Shown here: positions 22,395 through 31,238 of the stretch, one piece after another | Numbering within the stretch: position 1 is the stretch's first letter | Layout of the letters: each line of letters starts with the position of its first letter | Origin: Edaphobacter bradus | GTDB taxonomy: Bacteria; Acidobacteriota; Terriglobia; Terriglobales; Acidobacteriaceae | Length of the DNA: 64,000 bases | Direction of reading: 5' to 3' | NCBI RefSeq assembly: GCF_025685645.1 | Contig: NZ_JAGSYF010000003.1 | Span: 558,001 to 622,000, forward strand | Made by a program: the position numbers and the translations under genes | Notes under the pieces: model-generated | What the model was told of the DNA's origin: nothing | What the model saw: the letters and a program-made list of their open reading frames with translations, nothing else | Database searches by the model: none

Positions 22395-22484
22395 AAATTT
22401 GAGCCGGTCACTCTTTTCACGACATTTTGGCAGACATTCTTCACATCATGCCTAGTCATGATGAAAATATGAAACCATATTGTT

Positions 22485-23819
22485 ATGTCTGAAGAAGGCG
22501 AAACGACGGCACCGGTTCTCACGGCCGGTGCCGCGCTCCAGTCGAGGGACTTCCGGCTCTACCAATGCGCCCGCCTCATGGTCATCGTTGGTGCGGAGGC
22601 GCAGTCAGTCGCGGTCGCCTGGCAGGTCTACGAGATCACCCGCTCCGCGCTCGACCTCGGCCTCACCGGCCTCGCTCTCTTTCTCCCCGGACTCTTCTTC
22701 ATGCTCGCCGCCGGCCACGCCGCCGACCGTTACGACCGGCGAAAGATCATCCTCTGCTGCTACGGCCTGCAGGCCGTCTGCACCGCAGTTCTGCTGTGGC
22801 TCTCCATGAGCGCGACCGCTCTTGCGAACGGCCGCATCTGGCCCATCTACGCCGTGCTCATCGGAATCGGCCTCGGCCGGGCCTTCAGCGGCCCGGCCGC
22901 CAGCGCGATGCTTCCCAGCCTCGTCCCCAAGGACCATTTCGTCAACGCCGTCACCTGGGGCGCGACCGTCTACCAGATCGCGAACATGTCCGGCCCCGCG
23001 GTAGGCGGCCTTCTCTTCACGCTGCCGCTTGCCGGTGCGCTCGCCGCGTGGAAGGGAGCACCCGTCGTCTACCTCTTCACCCTCGCCATGCTGCTGAGCT
23101 TCATCGTCCTGGTCGGCATGATTCGGACGCCCATGGAGCGCTCCAGCAAAAAGGCCTTCAACGTGAGCACGATGCTCGCCGGCCTTCGCTACGTCTGGCA
23201 GACGAAGCTGCTGCTCGGCTCCATCTCGCTCGATCTCTTCGCCGTGATGCTGGGCGGCGCGACGGCCCTGCTACCCATCTTCGCGATCGACATCCTCCAC
23301 GCCGGCCCGCGCGGCCTGGGCCTCCTTCGCGCCATGCCCAGCGTCGGTGCGCTCGCCGTCTCGCTCACCATGCTCGTCTATCCCATCAAGCGCCGCGCAG
23401 GAGCCACCATGCTCACCTGCGTCGCCATCTTCGGCGCAGCCACCGTCGTCTTCGGCCTCTCGCGCAACATCTGGCTAAGCCTGATCGCGCTCATCCTCGT
23501 CGGCGCAAGCGACATGGTCAGCGTCGTCGTCCGCTCCAGCATCCTGCAGCTCGCCACGCCGCCCGAGATGCGCGGTCGCGTAAGCGCCGTAAACTGGCTC
23601 TTCGTCGGAGCCTCCAACGAGTTCGGCGAGTTCGAAAGCGGCGTCACTGCAAGCTGGTGGGGGGCCGTCCCTGCAGTCGTCATCGGAGGCATCGGCTCGC
23701 TCCTCGTAACCACCGGAGCAGCTGCGCTCTTCCCCCGCCTCCGCAACGCAGACGCACTAACCGCCGAGTCCCTCCGCGGAGCCGAGCAAGAACTGGCCGT
23801 TGCCGAGCCGGTCGACTAA
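22485..23819 (+). CDS. MFS transporter (EntS-like exporter group)
   Basis: A 444-residue major facilitator with about 11-12 membrane helices. The first loop contains the MFS motif AAGHAADRYDRRKIIL (motif A), and YLFTLAMLLSFIVLVGMI marks mid-protein helices. The pattern RDFRLYQCARLMVIVGAEAQ at the N-terminus is common in the EntS/MFS_3 group of exporters. The substrate is not evident. It is preceded by an AT-rich 90-base gap. Confidence 0.9.
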   Translation: MSEEGETTAPVLTAGAALQSRDFRLYQCARLMVIVGAEAQSVAVAWQVYEITRSALDLGLTGLALFLPGLFFMLAAGHAADRYDRRKIILCCYGLQAVCTAVLLWLSMSATALANGRIWPIYAVLIGIGLGRAFSGPAASAMLPSLVPKDHFVNAVTWGATVYQIANMSGPAVGGLLFTLPLAGALAAWKGAPVVYLFTLAMLLSFIVLVGMIRTPMERSSKKAFNVSTMLAGLRYVWQTKLLLGSISLDLFAVMLGGATALLPIFAIDILHAGPRGLGLLRAMPSVGALAVSLTMLVYPIKRRAGATMLTCVAIFGAATVVFGLSRNIWLSLIALILVGASDMVSVVVRSSILQLATPPEMRGRVSAVNWLFVGASNEFGEFESGVTASWWGAVPAVVIGGIGSLLVTTGAAALFPRLRNADALTAESLRGAEQELAVAEPVD

Positions 23820-24173
23820 GCGTCGGCGTATCGCGCAAGAACACAGTACCCTCCATTGCGAAAAGAGCAGAATCTTTCACCTTGACAAGTGTTTGGACAT
23901 GGCCTTAGCTTTTCTGCTGCTTTAGACCCCACGTAGCTCTGTTGACGTTGACATCCTTGCAGTGCCTCCGGTGTGTCACTCCGAGCGAGAGATACAGCAG
24001 CGTAGAGGTCTGCGATCCAGTAGCTGATTCCTTCACGGCCCATCGGTCCCTTGAACACGGTCGATTTAGGCACACAGCGACCTGGCTGTTGCCCAATCGC
24101 GCGAGAGGTGTCTTATGCACTTCCGCGCCGCATTCCTTGGCGTATTTCTCACCCTAAGCAAGGAGCGTTGCGT
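23820..24173. other. Intergenic region before the ScyD/E-like gene
   Basis: About 350 bases with no convincing gene; the short frames on both strands lack start signals. An AAGGAG site at 24159-24164 serves the next gene. A TTGACG hexamer at 23940-23945 could be a -35 element, but no clear -10 element follows. Confidence 0.45.
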
Positions 24174-25253
24174 ATGAATCGGTATTTCATGTCGAAGGTA
24201 CCTATTGCTATGGTGGTTCTGCTGCTGACGTGCTCAGCTTGGGCACAGTCGGTGACGACAACTGTGATTGCCACCGGCCTGAACCGGCCAAGAGGTCTCA
24301 AGTTCGGCCCCGATGGTGCCCTCTACGTGGCTGAAGCCGGAACTGGTGGTCCCAACGGGCCGTTCAACTGCCAACAGGTTCCCGCACCGGTTGGACCAAC
24401 TCACGGCGGTCCAACTGCCCGCATTTCAAAGATCACCGGCATCAATCAGAGAACCACCGTGGTCGATGGATTGCCTTCCGGAATAAACAGCCTACACCCA
24501 CCTGGCGTTCTCGGAGTGGCGGACGTAGCTTTCATCGGCGATACGCTTTTCGCACTGCTTGTTGGTGGTGGCTGTTCGCACGGAAATCCTGCAACCCCAA
24601 ATGGCGTAATCAAAGTTGATGTCGATCACGGCACTTTTAGCTACGTTGCAAACTTGTCGGCATTTGAAATGGCAACCCCGATCGCGAACCCAGGTCCATC
24701 TCTTGACGATTTCGAACCTGATGGAACTTGGTATGGCATGGTGGCCGTCCGAGGCCAACTCTACGCCACAGAGCCAAATCACCAGTGGATTGTTCGCATT
24801 TCCCCGGACACCGGTGAGATCCAACTCCTCGCGGATATCTCGGGAAGCAGCCAGGATTGGGTCGGACCAACCGGGATCACGTATAAGGGCAACTTCTTCT
24901 TCGGCAACCTGGCGACGTTCCCTATTCATCCCGGGAGTGCGAATGTCTTTAAACTGACGCCCAGTGGCAATTTCAAAACATGGGCGGAGGGTCTCACGAC
25001 TGTAGTTGGGCTTGCCTTTGACAGTCGCGACAGGCTCTACGTGCTTGAGTTGTCGGATGCACCTGGTAATCCGACACCCGGCGCCGGCAAACTCGTTCGC
25101 ATCAGCCCATCAGGCCAGGCGGAAGATATAAAAACCGGACTGGTACTTCCTACTGCAATGACTATCGGCCCAGACGATGCAATTTACATATCGAATTTTG
25201 GCGCTGCGGCGCCTGGACTTGGTCAAATCCTTCGAGTGGAGGTCAAAGATTGA
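24174..25253 (+). CDS. ScyD/ScyE-family exported beta-propeller protein
   Basis: A 359-residue secreted protein with a signal peptide (IAMVVLLLTCSAWAQ) and an NHL-like propeller. The start of the mature part reads VIATGLNRPRGLKFGPDGAL, then YVAEAGTGGPNGPFNCQQVP, which is the ScyD/ScyE family pattern. ScyE is known from cyanobacterial scytonemin clusters, but the family is widespread and no pigment genes lie nearby, so scytonemin synthesis is not implied. The start ATG has an AAGGAG site nine bases ahead; the longer frame from 24051 is not supported. Confidence 0.87.
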   Translation: MNRYFMSKVPIAMVVLLLTCSAWAQSVTTTVIATGLNRPRGLKFGPDGALYVAEAGTGGPNGPFNCQQVPAPVGPTHGGPTARISKITGINQRTTVVDGLPSGINSLHPPGVLGVADVAFIGDTLFALLVGGGCSHGNPATPNGVIKVDVDHGTFSYVANLSAFEMATPIANPGPSLDDFEPDGTWYGMVAVRGQLYATEPNHQWIVRISPDTGEIQLLADISGSSQDWVGPTGITYKGNFFFGNLATFPIHPGSANVFKLTPSGNFKTWAEGLTTVVGLAFDSRDRLYVLELSDAPGNPTPGAGKLVRISPSGQAEDIKTGLVLPTAMTIGPDDAIYISNFGAAAPGLGQILRVEVKD

Positions 25254-25344
25254 ACCGTCCACCAGCAGGCCGGCGGGCCCACGGCCGGGTCCCCGGCCAG
25301 CTAGCTGGGGTTGGAAGGCGCCAACCGGCCGCAAAGCGGCCCAC

Positions 25345-25399
25345 CATCCTGCCGGAGGCCGGAGCGAAGCCCGAAAGGGCGAAGCGACTTCGCAGGATG
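25345..25399. repeat. GC-rich intergenic hairpin element
   Basis: CATCCTGC (25345-25352) pairs with GCAGGATG (25392-25399), enclosing an inner hairpin GCCCGAAAGGGC and further GC-rich complementarity. It lies in the 3' region of the ScyD/E-like gene and resembles a REP-type extragenic palindrome. Similar elements elsewhere in the genome would be expected but cannot be seen here. Confidence 0.5.
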
Positions 25400-25440
25400 C
25401 CCCGCCAAGCCCTCAACAATGCAATCGCTTAAAAACTCAG

Positions 25441-25721
25441 CAAAATCGCGTGTCAAGCCCCAAAACCACCTAACCCATTCAAAATAAACCCTATAACATT
25501 GGCAATCTAGTTCCGGTCAATCTGCTACGCTTAAAGCAGCACAGAAGAAATGGCCTCGCTAACCCAGCCGAGGCCATTTTCTTTGCCTCTTCACTTCGAA
25601 TAAATCATTTATCTACAATACTTTACAGATAACTACCTTAGAAAGAATACTTTGCAAAGCCGGTCCGGACTTAAGTCTAATTTTATGAATATTTTGTACA
25701 AAAGGAGGGGGAGGGGGGAGG
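25441..25721 (+). repeat. Dispersed intergenic repeat, copy 2
   Basis: Second copy of the composite block at 5385-5692. It has the motif AAAATCGCRTGTCAAGCC (25442-25459), a hairpin with a T-rich tail, AATACTTTACA (25617-25627), a one-base variant AATACTTTGCA (25646-25656), and a G-rich tract GGAGGGGGAGGGGGG just before the next gene's leader. The sequence between the motifs has diverged, but order and strand are the same. Confidence 0.6.
25549..25588 (+). terminator. Rho-independent terminator-like hairpin in repeat copy 2
   Basis: A perfect ten-base stem AATGGCCTCG/CGAGGCCATT (25549-25578) with a ten-base loop, followed by TTCTTTGCCTCTT. It is the counterpart of the hairpin at 5546 and could terminate transcripts from the ScyD/E-like gene. 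Confidence 0.6.
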
Positions 25722-25782
25722 TTACCCGTATCTTCGGTTGAACACCCGGCATCATTCGGTTAGGTTCAAGGAGGGGAGGCGT

Positions 25783-26523
25783 ATGGACAACACAAAGAAG
25801 GCGGCCATAGGCGGGACGCTGCTGCTGCTGGCAGTCGTCGGCGTACGTATCGGAATGATCTACCGGGAGCGAAACGCTCCTGCGGCCCCGACGGCGGCGC
25901 CCGCGCCGGCGAAGATCGCCGAAGACGACCTGGTCTTCCTCAAGAAGAAGCGACCCTCGACACCAGCCGACCTGAAGGAGCTCGTCGGAACCACGCTCTG
26001 GGTCTCCGCCGGCGGCCAAATGGACTACTACCCTTACGCCGCGCACCACGCCGACTACGGCAAGTCCCAGGGTACGCTGCTTGGCGCTGAACCTCTCCTC
26101 GTGAAGCAGTACTTCGAGCAGGTCGCGCCGAAGTCTTCGCGGTCACGAATCCCAAGCGGCGACCGGCAAGTGCTTCTCGCCTTCACCAAACCGAAGTCCG
26201 ACGATCCGGCGAAGGAGTACGCCGTGCCCGTGGGATACCACGACGCCAACGGATACACCTTCTACACCGACGAGATCTTCTTCTACGACGACCCGCACGA
26301 ACTCTACAAGCACTGGGGACCGGACGTCTGGAAGGCGATCGACTCGCACCAGGTCATCCTGGGCATGAGCGAGCGCGAGGTGCAGATGGCGCTTGGCCAG
26401 GTCAGCAGGAGCCTCAGCAACGACTACGGCAACCGCCTCGTCGTCTACGACAACCTCGGCAAGCCCCTGGCGGTCACCTTCGTCAAGAACAAAGTGACCT
26501 CGTTCCGTGCGGACTCCCAGTAA
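25783..26523 (+). CDS. Membrane-anchored hypothetical protein with a BamE/OmlA-like C-terminal motif
   Basis: A 246-residue protein with an N-terminal membrane helix (IGGTLLLLAVVGVRIGMIY), a Pro/Ala linker and a soluble domain. Near the C-terminus, VILGMSEREVQMALGQVSRS then VTFVKNKVTSFRA looks like the SmpA/OmlA (BamE-like) fold motif, seen in many small envelope proteins. The rest is not recognised. The ATG at 25783 has a GGAGGGGAGG site directly ahead. It is followed six bases later by the DUF457 gene and probably shares its transcript. Confidence 0.7.
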   Translation: MDNTKKAAIGGTLLLLAVVGVRIGMIYRERNAPAAPTAAPAPAKIAEDDLVFLKKKRPSTPADLKELVGTTLWVSAGGQMDYYPYAAHHADYGKSQGTLLGAEPLLVKQYFEQVAPKSSRSRIPSGDRQVLLAFTKPKSDDPAKEYAVPVGYHDANGYTFYTDEIFFYDDPHELYKHWGPDVWKAIDSHQVILGMSEREVQMALGQVSRSLSNDYGNRLVVYDNLGKPLAVTFVKNKVTSFRADSQ

Positions 26524-26529
26524 ACGCCG

Positions 26530-27570
26530 ATGGAGCCAGTCACTCACTTACTCACCGGAGCCGTGCTGGCGCGCACAGGCTTCAACCGCAAGGCAGCCTA
26601 CGCCACGCTGGCGATGACGCTCGCCGCCGAGGCTCCGGACCTCGATGTGCTCTGGGGATTCAAAGGGCCCGTCGCGGCGTTAGAGCATCATCGCGGCTGG
26701 ACCCACGCGCTCATCGGCCTGCCCTTCGAGGCAGCCATCGTCGTCGGAGCCATCTGGCTCGTGCATCGGTGGCGTCGAAGCAGCAAGTCCGAGACAAAGG
26801 CGCCCGTGCGATGGGGACTGCTCTATTCCTTCTCGCTGATCGCTCTGCTGAGCCACCTGCTGCTCGACTGGACGAACAACTATGGCCTGCGCCCGTTTTT
26901 CCCCTTCGATCCTCGCTGGTTTGCAGGCTCGTTCGTCTTCCTCTTCGAGCCGGTGATGTTTCTGTTGCTGCTGATGGCGCTGCTCGCGCCGCCGCTCTTC
27001 GGTCTGGTGAGCAGCGAGGTCGGCGCGCGCCGCCAGCCCTTCGGTGGACGAGGCTGGGCCTTCACCGCGCTTGCAGGAATCGTGCTGCTTTGGGGCCTTC
27101 GAGCCTATGAGCGGCAACAGGCGATGGCTCTGGCGAAGAGCTTCGACTACGGCGCGCCGGTCATGCGCGTTTGGGCCGACCCTTATCCGGTCAATCCCTT
27201 CCGCTGGCAGACCATCGCCGAGACGGCGACGACCTACCACATCGCCGCCGTCGATACGCTCTCGGGCAACGTCACCTCAAGCTCGCAGGCCGACGTCTTC
27301 TACAAGCCGCCTACGACGCTCGCCACGCTCGTGGCCAAGCGAAGCTGGCTCGGCCAGGTCTACCTCGACTGGTCCAAGCCGTTCACGCTGGTGACCGACA
27401 CCGGCGTGAACGCTGACGGCCTGACAGTAGTCACCTTCCGCAATCTGCGCTTCGTCAATGACACACCGCTGATCGCAGGCAGCGAAAGAACACCGTTGAC
27501 GGGCTCCGTCTACATCAACGAAGACCGCCGCCTGGACCACATGGAGATGGACGGACACGTGCAGCACTAA
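26530..27570 (+). CDS. YdjM/DUF457-family membrane metal-dependent hydrolase-like protein
   Basis: A 346-residue integral membrane protein. The N-terminus MEPVTHLLTGAVLARTGF and the blocks EAPDLDVLW, HHRGWTHALIGL and LLSHLLLDWTNNYG carry the conserved His/Asp residues of the YdjM/DUF457 family. About five or six helices are followed by a soluble C-terminal domain. These proteins are annotated as metal-dependent hydrolases, but activity is poorly shown. Its last four bases overlap the convergent TonB-dependent receptor gene. Confidence 0.85.
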   Translation: MEPVTHLLTGAVLARTGFNRKAAYATLAMTLAAEAPDLDVLWGFKGPVAALEHHRGWTHALIGLPFEAAIVVGAIWLVHRWRRSSKSETKAPVRWGLLYSFSLIALLSHLLLDWTNNYGLRPFFPFDPRWFAGSFVFLFEPVMFLLLLMALLAPPLFGLVSSEVGARRQPFGGRGWAFTALAGIVLLWGLRAYERQQAMALAKSFDYGAPVMRVWADPYPVNPFRWQTIAETATTYHIAAVDTLSGNVTSSSQADVFYKPPTTLATLVAKRSWLGQVYLDWSKPFTLVTDTGVNADGLTVVTFRNLRFVNDTPLIAGSERTPLTGSVYINEDRRLDHMEMDGHVQH

Positions 27571-29378
27571 CGATGCTGCGCAGACCAATTGACTTCCGCC
27601 CCGCCCATGATCGTGCGTCCCTGTAACGGAACGCCGGGAATCTCCTGATAACTCGTGTTGCTGAGATTGAGCAGGCGCAGATAAGGGCGAACGCGGCCGG
27701 AGTTGCGCGCGAGCGCCACATCCCAGAGCGCGTAAGGCGACTGAGTCGTCTTCTGAATGACAGCGAGCTGCGTGCGCGCTGAGATCTGCGCCGGAAGGTC
27801 CGCACTCCAGGCAAGCAGTGCGCTCTGCGCGGCGTAGTTGAAGGCGTACTCCGAGATCAGCCCATGCGGAGGGGAGGTCGCCTGCACCGCGGTGTAGCTC
27901 AACTGCAGTCGCTGCGAGCGAGGCAGATGGACGCGAAGGTCGGCCTCGGCTCCGTTGTAAGCGAAGTTGGCGACGTTGGTCGCCTGCCACGGCCTGGAAA
28001 GATCGAACTTCGAGTAGTCGATGCCGTTCTTCTGGTGAAGGCTGAATCCGGTTGCCGTAAGGGTAAACGGGGCGCGCGACGGGCTCCAGTCGATGCCGCC
28101 CTCGTAGCTCCACGAAGACTCGGGTTTGAGATTGGGATTTCCGATCGTGGTCGGATCCGAGTAGTAGAGATCGAGGTAGGTAGGAAGCCGATAGCCGTGT
28201 CCCACAGACGCCCGCGCGCGAAGCGTTGAAGTCATAGCATAGGCCGCAGCAATCGACGGCGAGAAGACAGAGTCGCCGCCCGAAAACACCTGCTCCCTCG
28301 CGCCGATCGATAGCGAGAGCCGGCCCAGAGAACGCAGCGAGAGGTTGGCGTATCCTGCTCCCTGATTGCGCGCGTGCACGCCGAGATTGGTGCTGTGGAT
28401 AGAGTCGCCAGTGGCCTCGAGCCCGTAAGAGAGCGTCGTGTTCGCGCCAAACGAGTCCGCGCGGCGCGCCGCCGACTGCCACGCGCCGGTGATGTGGTTG
28501 TTGCGATAGTAGTCCGGGTTGTCTTGCAGCAGCACAAAGAGGTCCGTGTGACGCCGATACGCAAACGACGCCGACGTGCGCTCGCCGAGCTGCTGCTGGA
28601 TCGCCGCAAACCATCCCTTCGTGCGCTCCCACGAGTCGTACGGGCCATAGAACTGATTGGCTCCATAGGGCCGGTCGCTTGCAGCGAGGAGAACGTCGGT
28701 CGTATTTTTGCCGAAGAGCGTGAACCAGCTCTCCGATGCAGCGGCGTTGCTGGAGTAGTTGCGGTCCGCCATGAAGCCGTCAGAGGTATCGCGGCCTGCC
28801 GTGAGTTCCTCCGCGAAGCCCGCACTGGAGTAGTCTGCGCGGAGATGCTGCTCCAGCGAGCCGTAGTTCCCTGCTCCAGAGCGCGCAACGATGCTCATAT
28901 GGTCCGGCCGGGCCGTGAGGAAGTTGACCGCGCCGCCGATCGCGTCCGAGCCGTAGAACGTCGAACCAGAGCCATGCAGCACCTCGATACGCGACACCGC
29001 ATCGAGCGGCACGGGGATGTCGAGGTTGAGATGGCCTGTCTCCGGATCGTCCACGCGAAGCCCGTCGACGAGAATCAGCGACTGCTCGAAGGTTGTGCCG
29101 CGAATCGAGAGATCGGCTTGCACACCAAGCGGAGCGCGCGCCTGTACGTTGAGTGAGGTGTCCTGCCGCAGAAAATCGACTACTCCGGGAACGAGCAGCG
29201 GCTGCTCGCGAGTCTCGATCGTCTGGACAGCGCGATTCGACTCCGAAAGCGGAATCGGAGGGATGGAGGTCGTCACCTCAACCGACTGCTGAACGGGAGC
29301 TGGGGCGGGATGAGAGCCCTGCTGCGCGGCTGCGATGGCGGCGCACAGAAATAAAGAGGAAATGTACAGTTTCGTCAC
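27567..29378 (-). CDS. TonB-dependent outer-membrane receptor (BtuB-like)
   Basis: A 603-residue receptor. It has a signal peptide, a plug domain with VVDFLRQDTSLNVQARAPLG, SIRGTTFEQSLILVDGLRVD and VSRIEVLHGSGSTFYGSDAI, and a beta-barrel ending in a strand GGAEVNWSAQHR. It takes up a scarce ligand using TonB energy. The plug resembles BtuB/vitamin B12-type receptors, but no riboswitch or ABC uptake genes are next to it, so the ligand is open. The start is GTG at 29378. A MarR gene is divergent, 88 bases away across an AT-rich gap, and may regulate it. Confidence 0.92.
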   Translation of the reverse strand: MTKLYISSLFLCAAIAAAQQGSHPAPAPVQQSVEVTTSIPPIPLSESNRAVQTIETREQPLLVPGVVDFLRQDTSLNVQARAPLGVQADLSIRGTTFEQSLILVDGLRVDDPETGHLNLDIPVPLDAVSRIEVLHGSGSTFYGSDAIGGAVNFLTARPDHMSIVARSGAGNYGSLEQHLRADYSSAGFAEELTAGRDTSDGFMADRNYSSNAAASESWFTLFGKNTTDVLLAASDRPYGANQFYGPYDSWERTKGWFAAIQQQLGERTSASFAYRRHTDLFVLLQDNPDYYRNNHITGAWQSAARRADSFGANTTLSYGLEATGDSIHSTNLGVHARNQGAGYANLSLRSLGRLSLSIGAREQVFSGGDSVFSPSIAAAYAMTSTLRARASVGHGYRLPTYLDLYYSDPTTIGNPNLKPESSWSYEGGIDWSPSRAPFTLTATGFSLHQKNGIDYSKFDLSRPWQATNVANFAYNGAEADLRVHLPRSQRLQLSYTAVQATSPPHGLISEYAFNYAAQSALLAWSADLPAQISARTQLAVIQKTTQSPYALWDVALARNSGRVRPYLRLLNLSNTSYQEIPGVPLQGRTIMGGAEVNWSAQHR

Positions 29379-29466
29379 GTAAAAATGATGAAGCCTGGAA
29401 CCGTGCTTGCGAAGCTAGTTTTGTCTGATTGTAAGTAGTTGAATAAGTCAATTATAGAATCATCCT

Positions 29467-29934
29467 ATGCGGATTGAATTTTTTCTGCGGCAGAGCCCTG
29501 TGTTTCAGATCAGCCGGGCGGCTCGACGGATGGAGGCATCTCTCAATGCCATCCTTCGTCAGGAGGAACTGACGTTCTTCGAGTCATTGACGTTGGCGGC
29601 AATCTTTTTTGAACAGACGGGAGAGATCAAGCCCTCGAATCTGGCGGAGACGTTCCAGACAACACGCGGCAATGTGAGTCACTGCATCTCGTCCCTTGAA
29701 GCGAAGGGACTGGTCAAAAGAAAGATTGACCCGGACGACGCTAGGGCGCTCAAGCTTGTGCTCTCATCCACTGGAAGGAAGCGAGCTGTGAGGGTCGCGG
29801 GGATTCTGGACCGTATGCAGTCGCGACTCGAGGAGGCGATCGGCGAGGTAAAGCTAGAAGAAATGCTGGCTAGAATGTCTGCTGTTGAGGAACACTGCTC
29901 GCGGCTCGCAGTCGCGGCGAGAGGCAAGGATTAG
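29467..29934 (+). CDS. MarR-family transcriptional regulator
   Basis: A 155-residue winged-helix regulator. The recognition region is PSNLAETFQTTRGNVSHCIS, then SLEAKGLVKRKIDPDDARAL, with the MarR wing DPDDARALKLVLSSTGRKRA. It is divergent from the TonB-dependent receptor gene, and the AT-rich space 29379-29466 probably holds both promoters; control of the receptor is inferred. Its 3' end overlaps the pyrC stop by four bases on the opposite strand. Confidence 0.9.
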   Translation: MRIEFFLRQSPVFQISRAARRMEASLNAILRQEELTFFESLTLAAIFFEQTGEIKPSNLAETFQTTRGNVSHCISSLEAKGLVKRKIDPDDARALKLVLSSTGRKRAVRVAGILDRMQSRLEEAIGEVKLEEMLARMSAVEEHCSRLAVAARGKD

Positions 29935-31238
29935 CCCCAGTTGCGGTAGACAACACGGCCCTCGCAGATCGTGGCGCGCACGCGGCCTAGCATCCCGGCT
30001 CCGTCGAAGGGTGTGTTTCTCGACTTCGACCGCGTAGCCTTCGCATCGAACACCCACTCCGCGCCGGCATCGAAGATCACGACATCTCCGAAGTGGCCCA
30101 GCCCCAGCGTGCCGCGGCCGGCCAGCCCGAGAGTCGAGGCCGGCGCAGCGCTCATCAGCGCCATGATGCGAGTGAGGGAGAGGCCGTGCTCGCGATGCAG
30201 CACGCGCAGCGCGAGGCCCAGCGCGGTCTCAAGCCCCGTAATGCCGTTCGGTGCGCGCTCGAACTCCTGCTCCTTCTCGTGGGAGGCGTGCGGAGCGTGG
30301 TCCGTCGCGATGCAATCGACTGTCCCATCGACAAGCCCCGCAATCATGGCGAGGCGATCGCCTTCGGCACGCAGCGGAGGATTCATCTTCGCGTTGGTGT
30401 TGTAGTCGCCCACTGCTTCGTCCGTAAGAGTGAAGTGATGCGGCGTCACCTCACAGGTCACATGCAGGCCCTCACTCTTGGCCTCGCGGATCAGTTCCAG
30501 AGCGCGCGCCGTCGAGACGTGCTGCACATGGAGATGCGGCCGCAGCCCTTCGGTGCGCTCAATCTGGCGCAGCAGTTCAATGTCGCGCTCGACGATGCGT
30601 GACTCGGCTCCAACCGTCATGCCGCGCAGCCCGAGCCGGAAGGCCACCGTGCCTGCGTTCATGCTGCATCCGCCTGTCAGCCGCGTATCCTCGGCGTGCT
30701 GCGAGACTGGGACCTCGGCTCGCGCAGCCGCGATCAGCGCGGCACGCATCACCTGGTCTTCGAGGACCGGCTTGCCGTCGTCGGTGAAGCCCACGGCCCC
30801 GGCCTTGCGCAGCGCTTCGAAATCCGTCAGCTCGACTCCCATGCTGCCTTGCGTCGCCGCCGGCATTGCAAACAGCCTGACGTGAGCTCCGCGCGCGCCG
30901 TCGAGCATCCACTCAAGCCCTGCGACGGAGTCGTTCACTGGCGTAGTGTTCGGCATCGCCACAACGCTAGTGAAGCCGCCCGCGGCCGCCGCCAGCGTTC
31001 CCGTCGCGATCGTCTCCTTGTACGTCTGCCCCGGTTCGCGCAGGTGGACGTGCACGTCGATGAGTCCAGGAGCCACAATCATTCCAGCGGCATCGATGGT
31101 CTCGGCCTCGACGCCATCAAGCGTTCCCGGCGGTTCCACTGCTGCCACGCGTCCCTCGCGCAGCAGCAGATCACGCGGCGCGTCCACGCCATTGGCGGGA
31201 TCGATTAGTCGACCATTGCGAATCAGCAGATTGCTCAT
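29931..31238 (-). CDS. pyrC: Dihydroorotase
   Basis: Dihydroorotase closes N-carbamoyl-aspartate to dihydroorotate, the third step of pyrimidine synthesis. This is the 435-residue class I type. The zinc motif is GLIDVHVHLREPGQTYKETI, with VGFTDDGKPV in the middle and CIATDHAPHASHEKEQEFER near residue 300. The start overlaps the pyrB stop as ATGA, so pyrB and pyrC are translationally coupled in the order pyrR-pyrB-pyrC. Confidence 0.96.
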   Translation of the reverse strand: MSNLLIRNGRLIDPANGVDAPRDLLLREGRVAAVEPPGTLDGVEAETIDAAGMIVAPGLIDVHVHLREPGQTYKETIATGTLAAAAGGFTSVVAMPNTTPVNDSVAGLEWMLDGARGAHVRLFAMPAATQGSMGVELTDFEALRKAGAVGFTDDGKPVLEDQVMRAALIAAARAEVPVSQHAEDTRLTGGCSMNAGTVAFRLGLRGMTVGAESRIVERDIELLRQIERTEGLRPHLHVQHVSTARALELIREAKSEGLHVTCEVTPHHFTLTDEAVGDYNTNAKMNPPLRAEGDRLAMIAGLVDGTVDCIATDHAPHASHEKEQEFERAPNGITGLETALGLALRVLHREHGLSLTRIMALMSAAPASTLGLAGRGTLGLGHFGDVVIFDAGAEWVFDAKATRSKSRNTPFDGAGMLGRVRATICEGRVVYRNWG

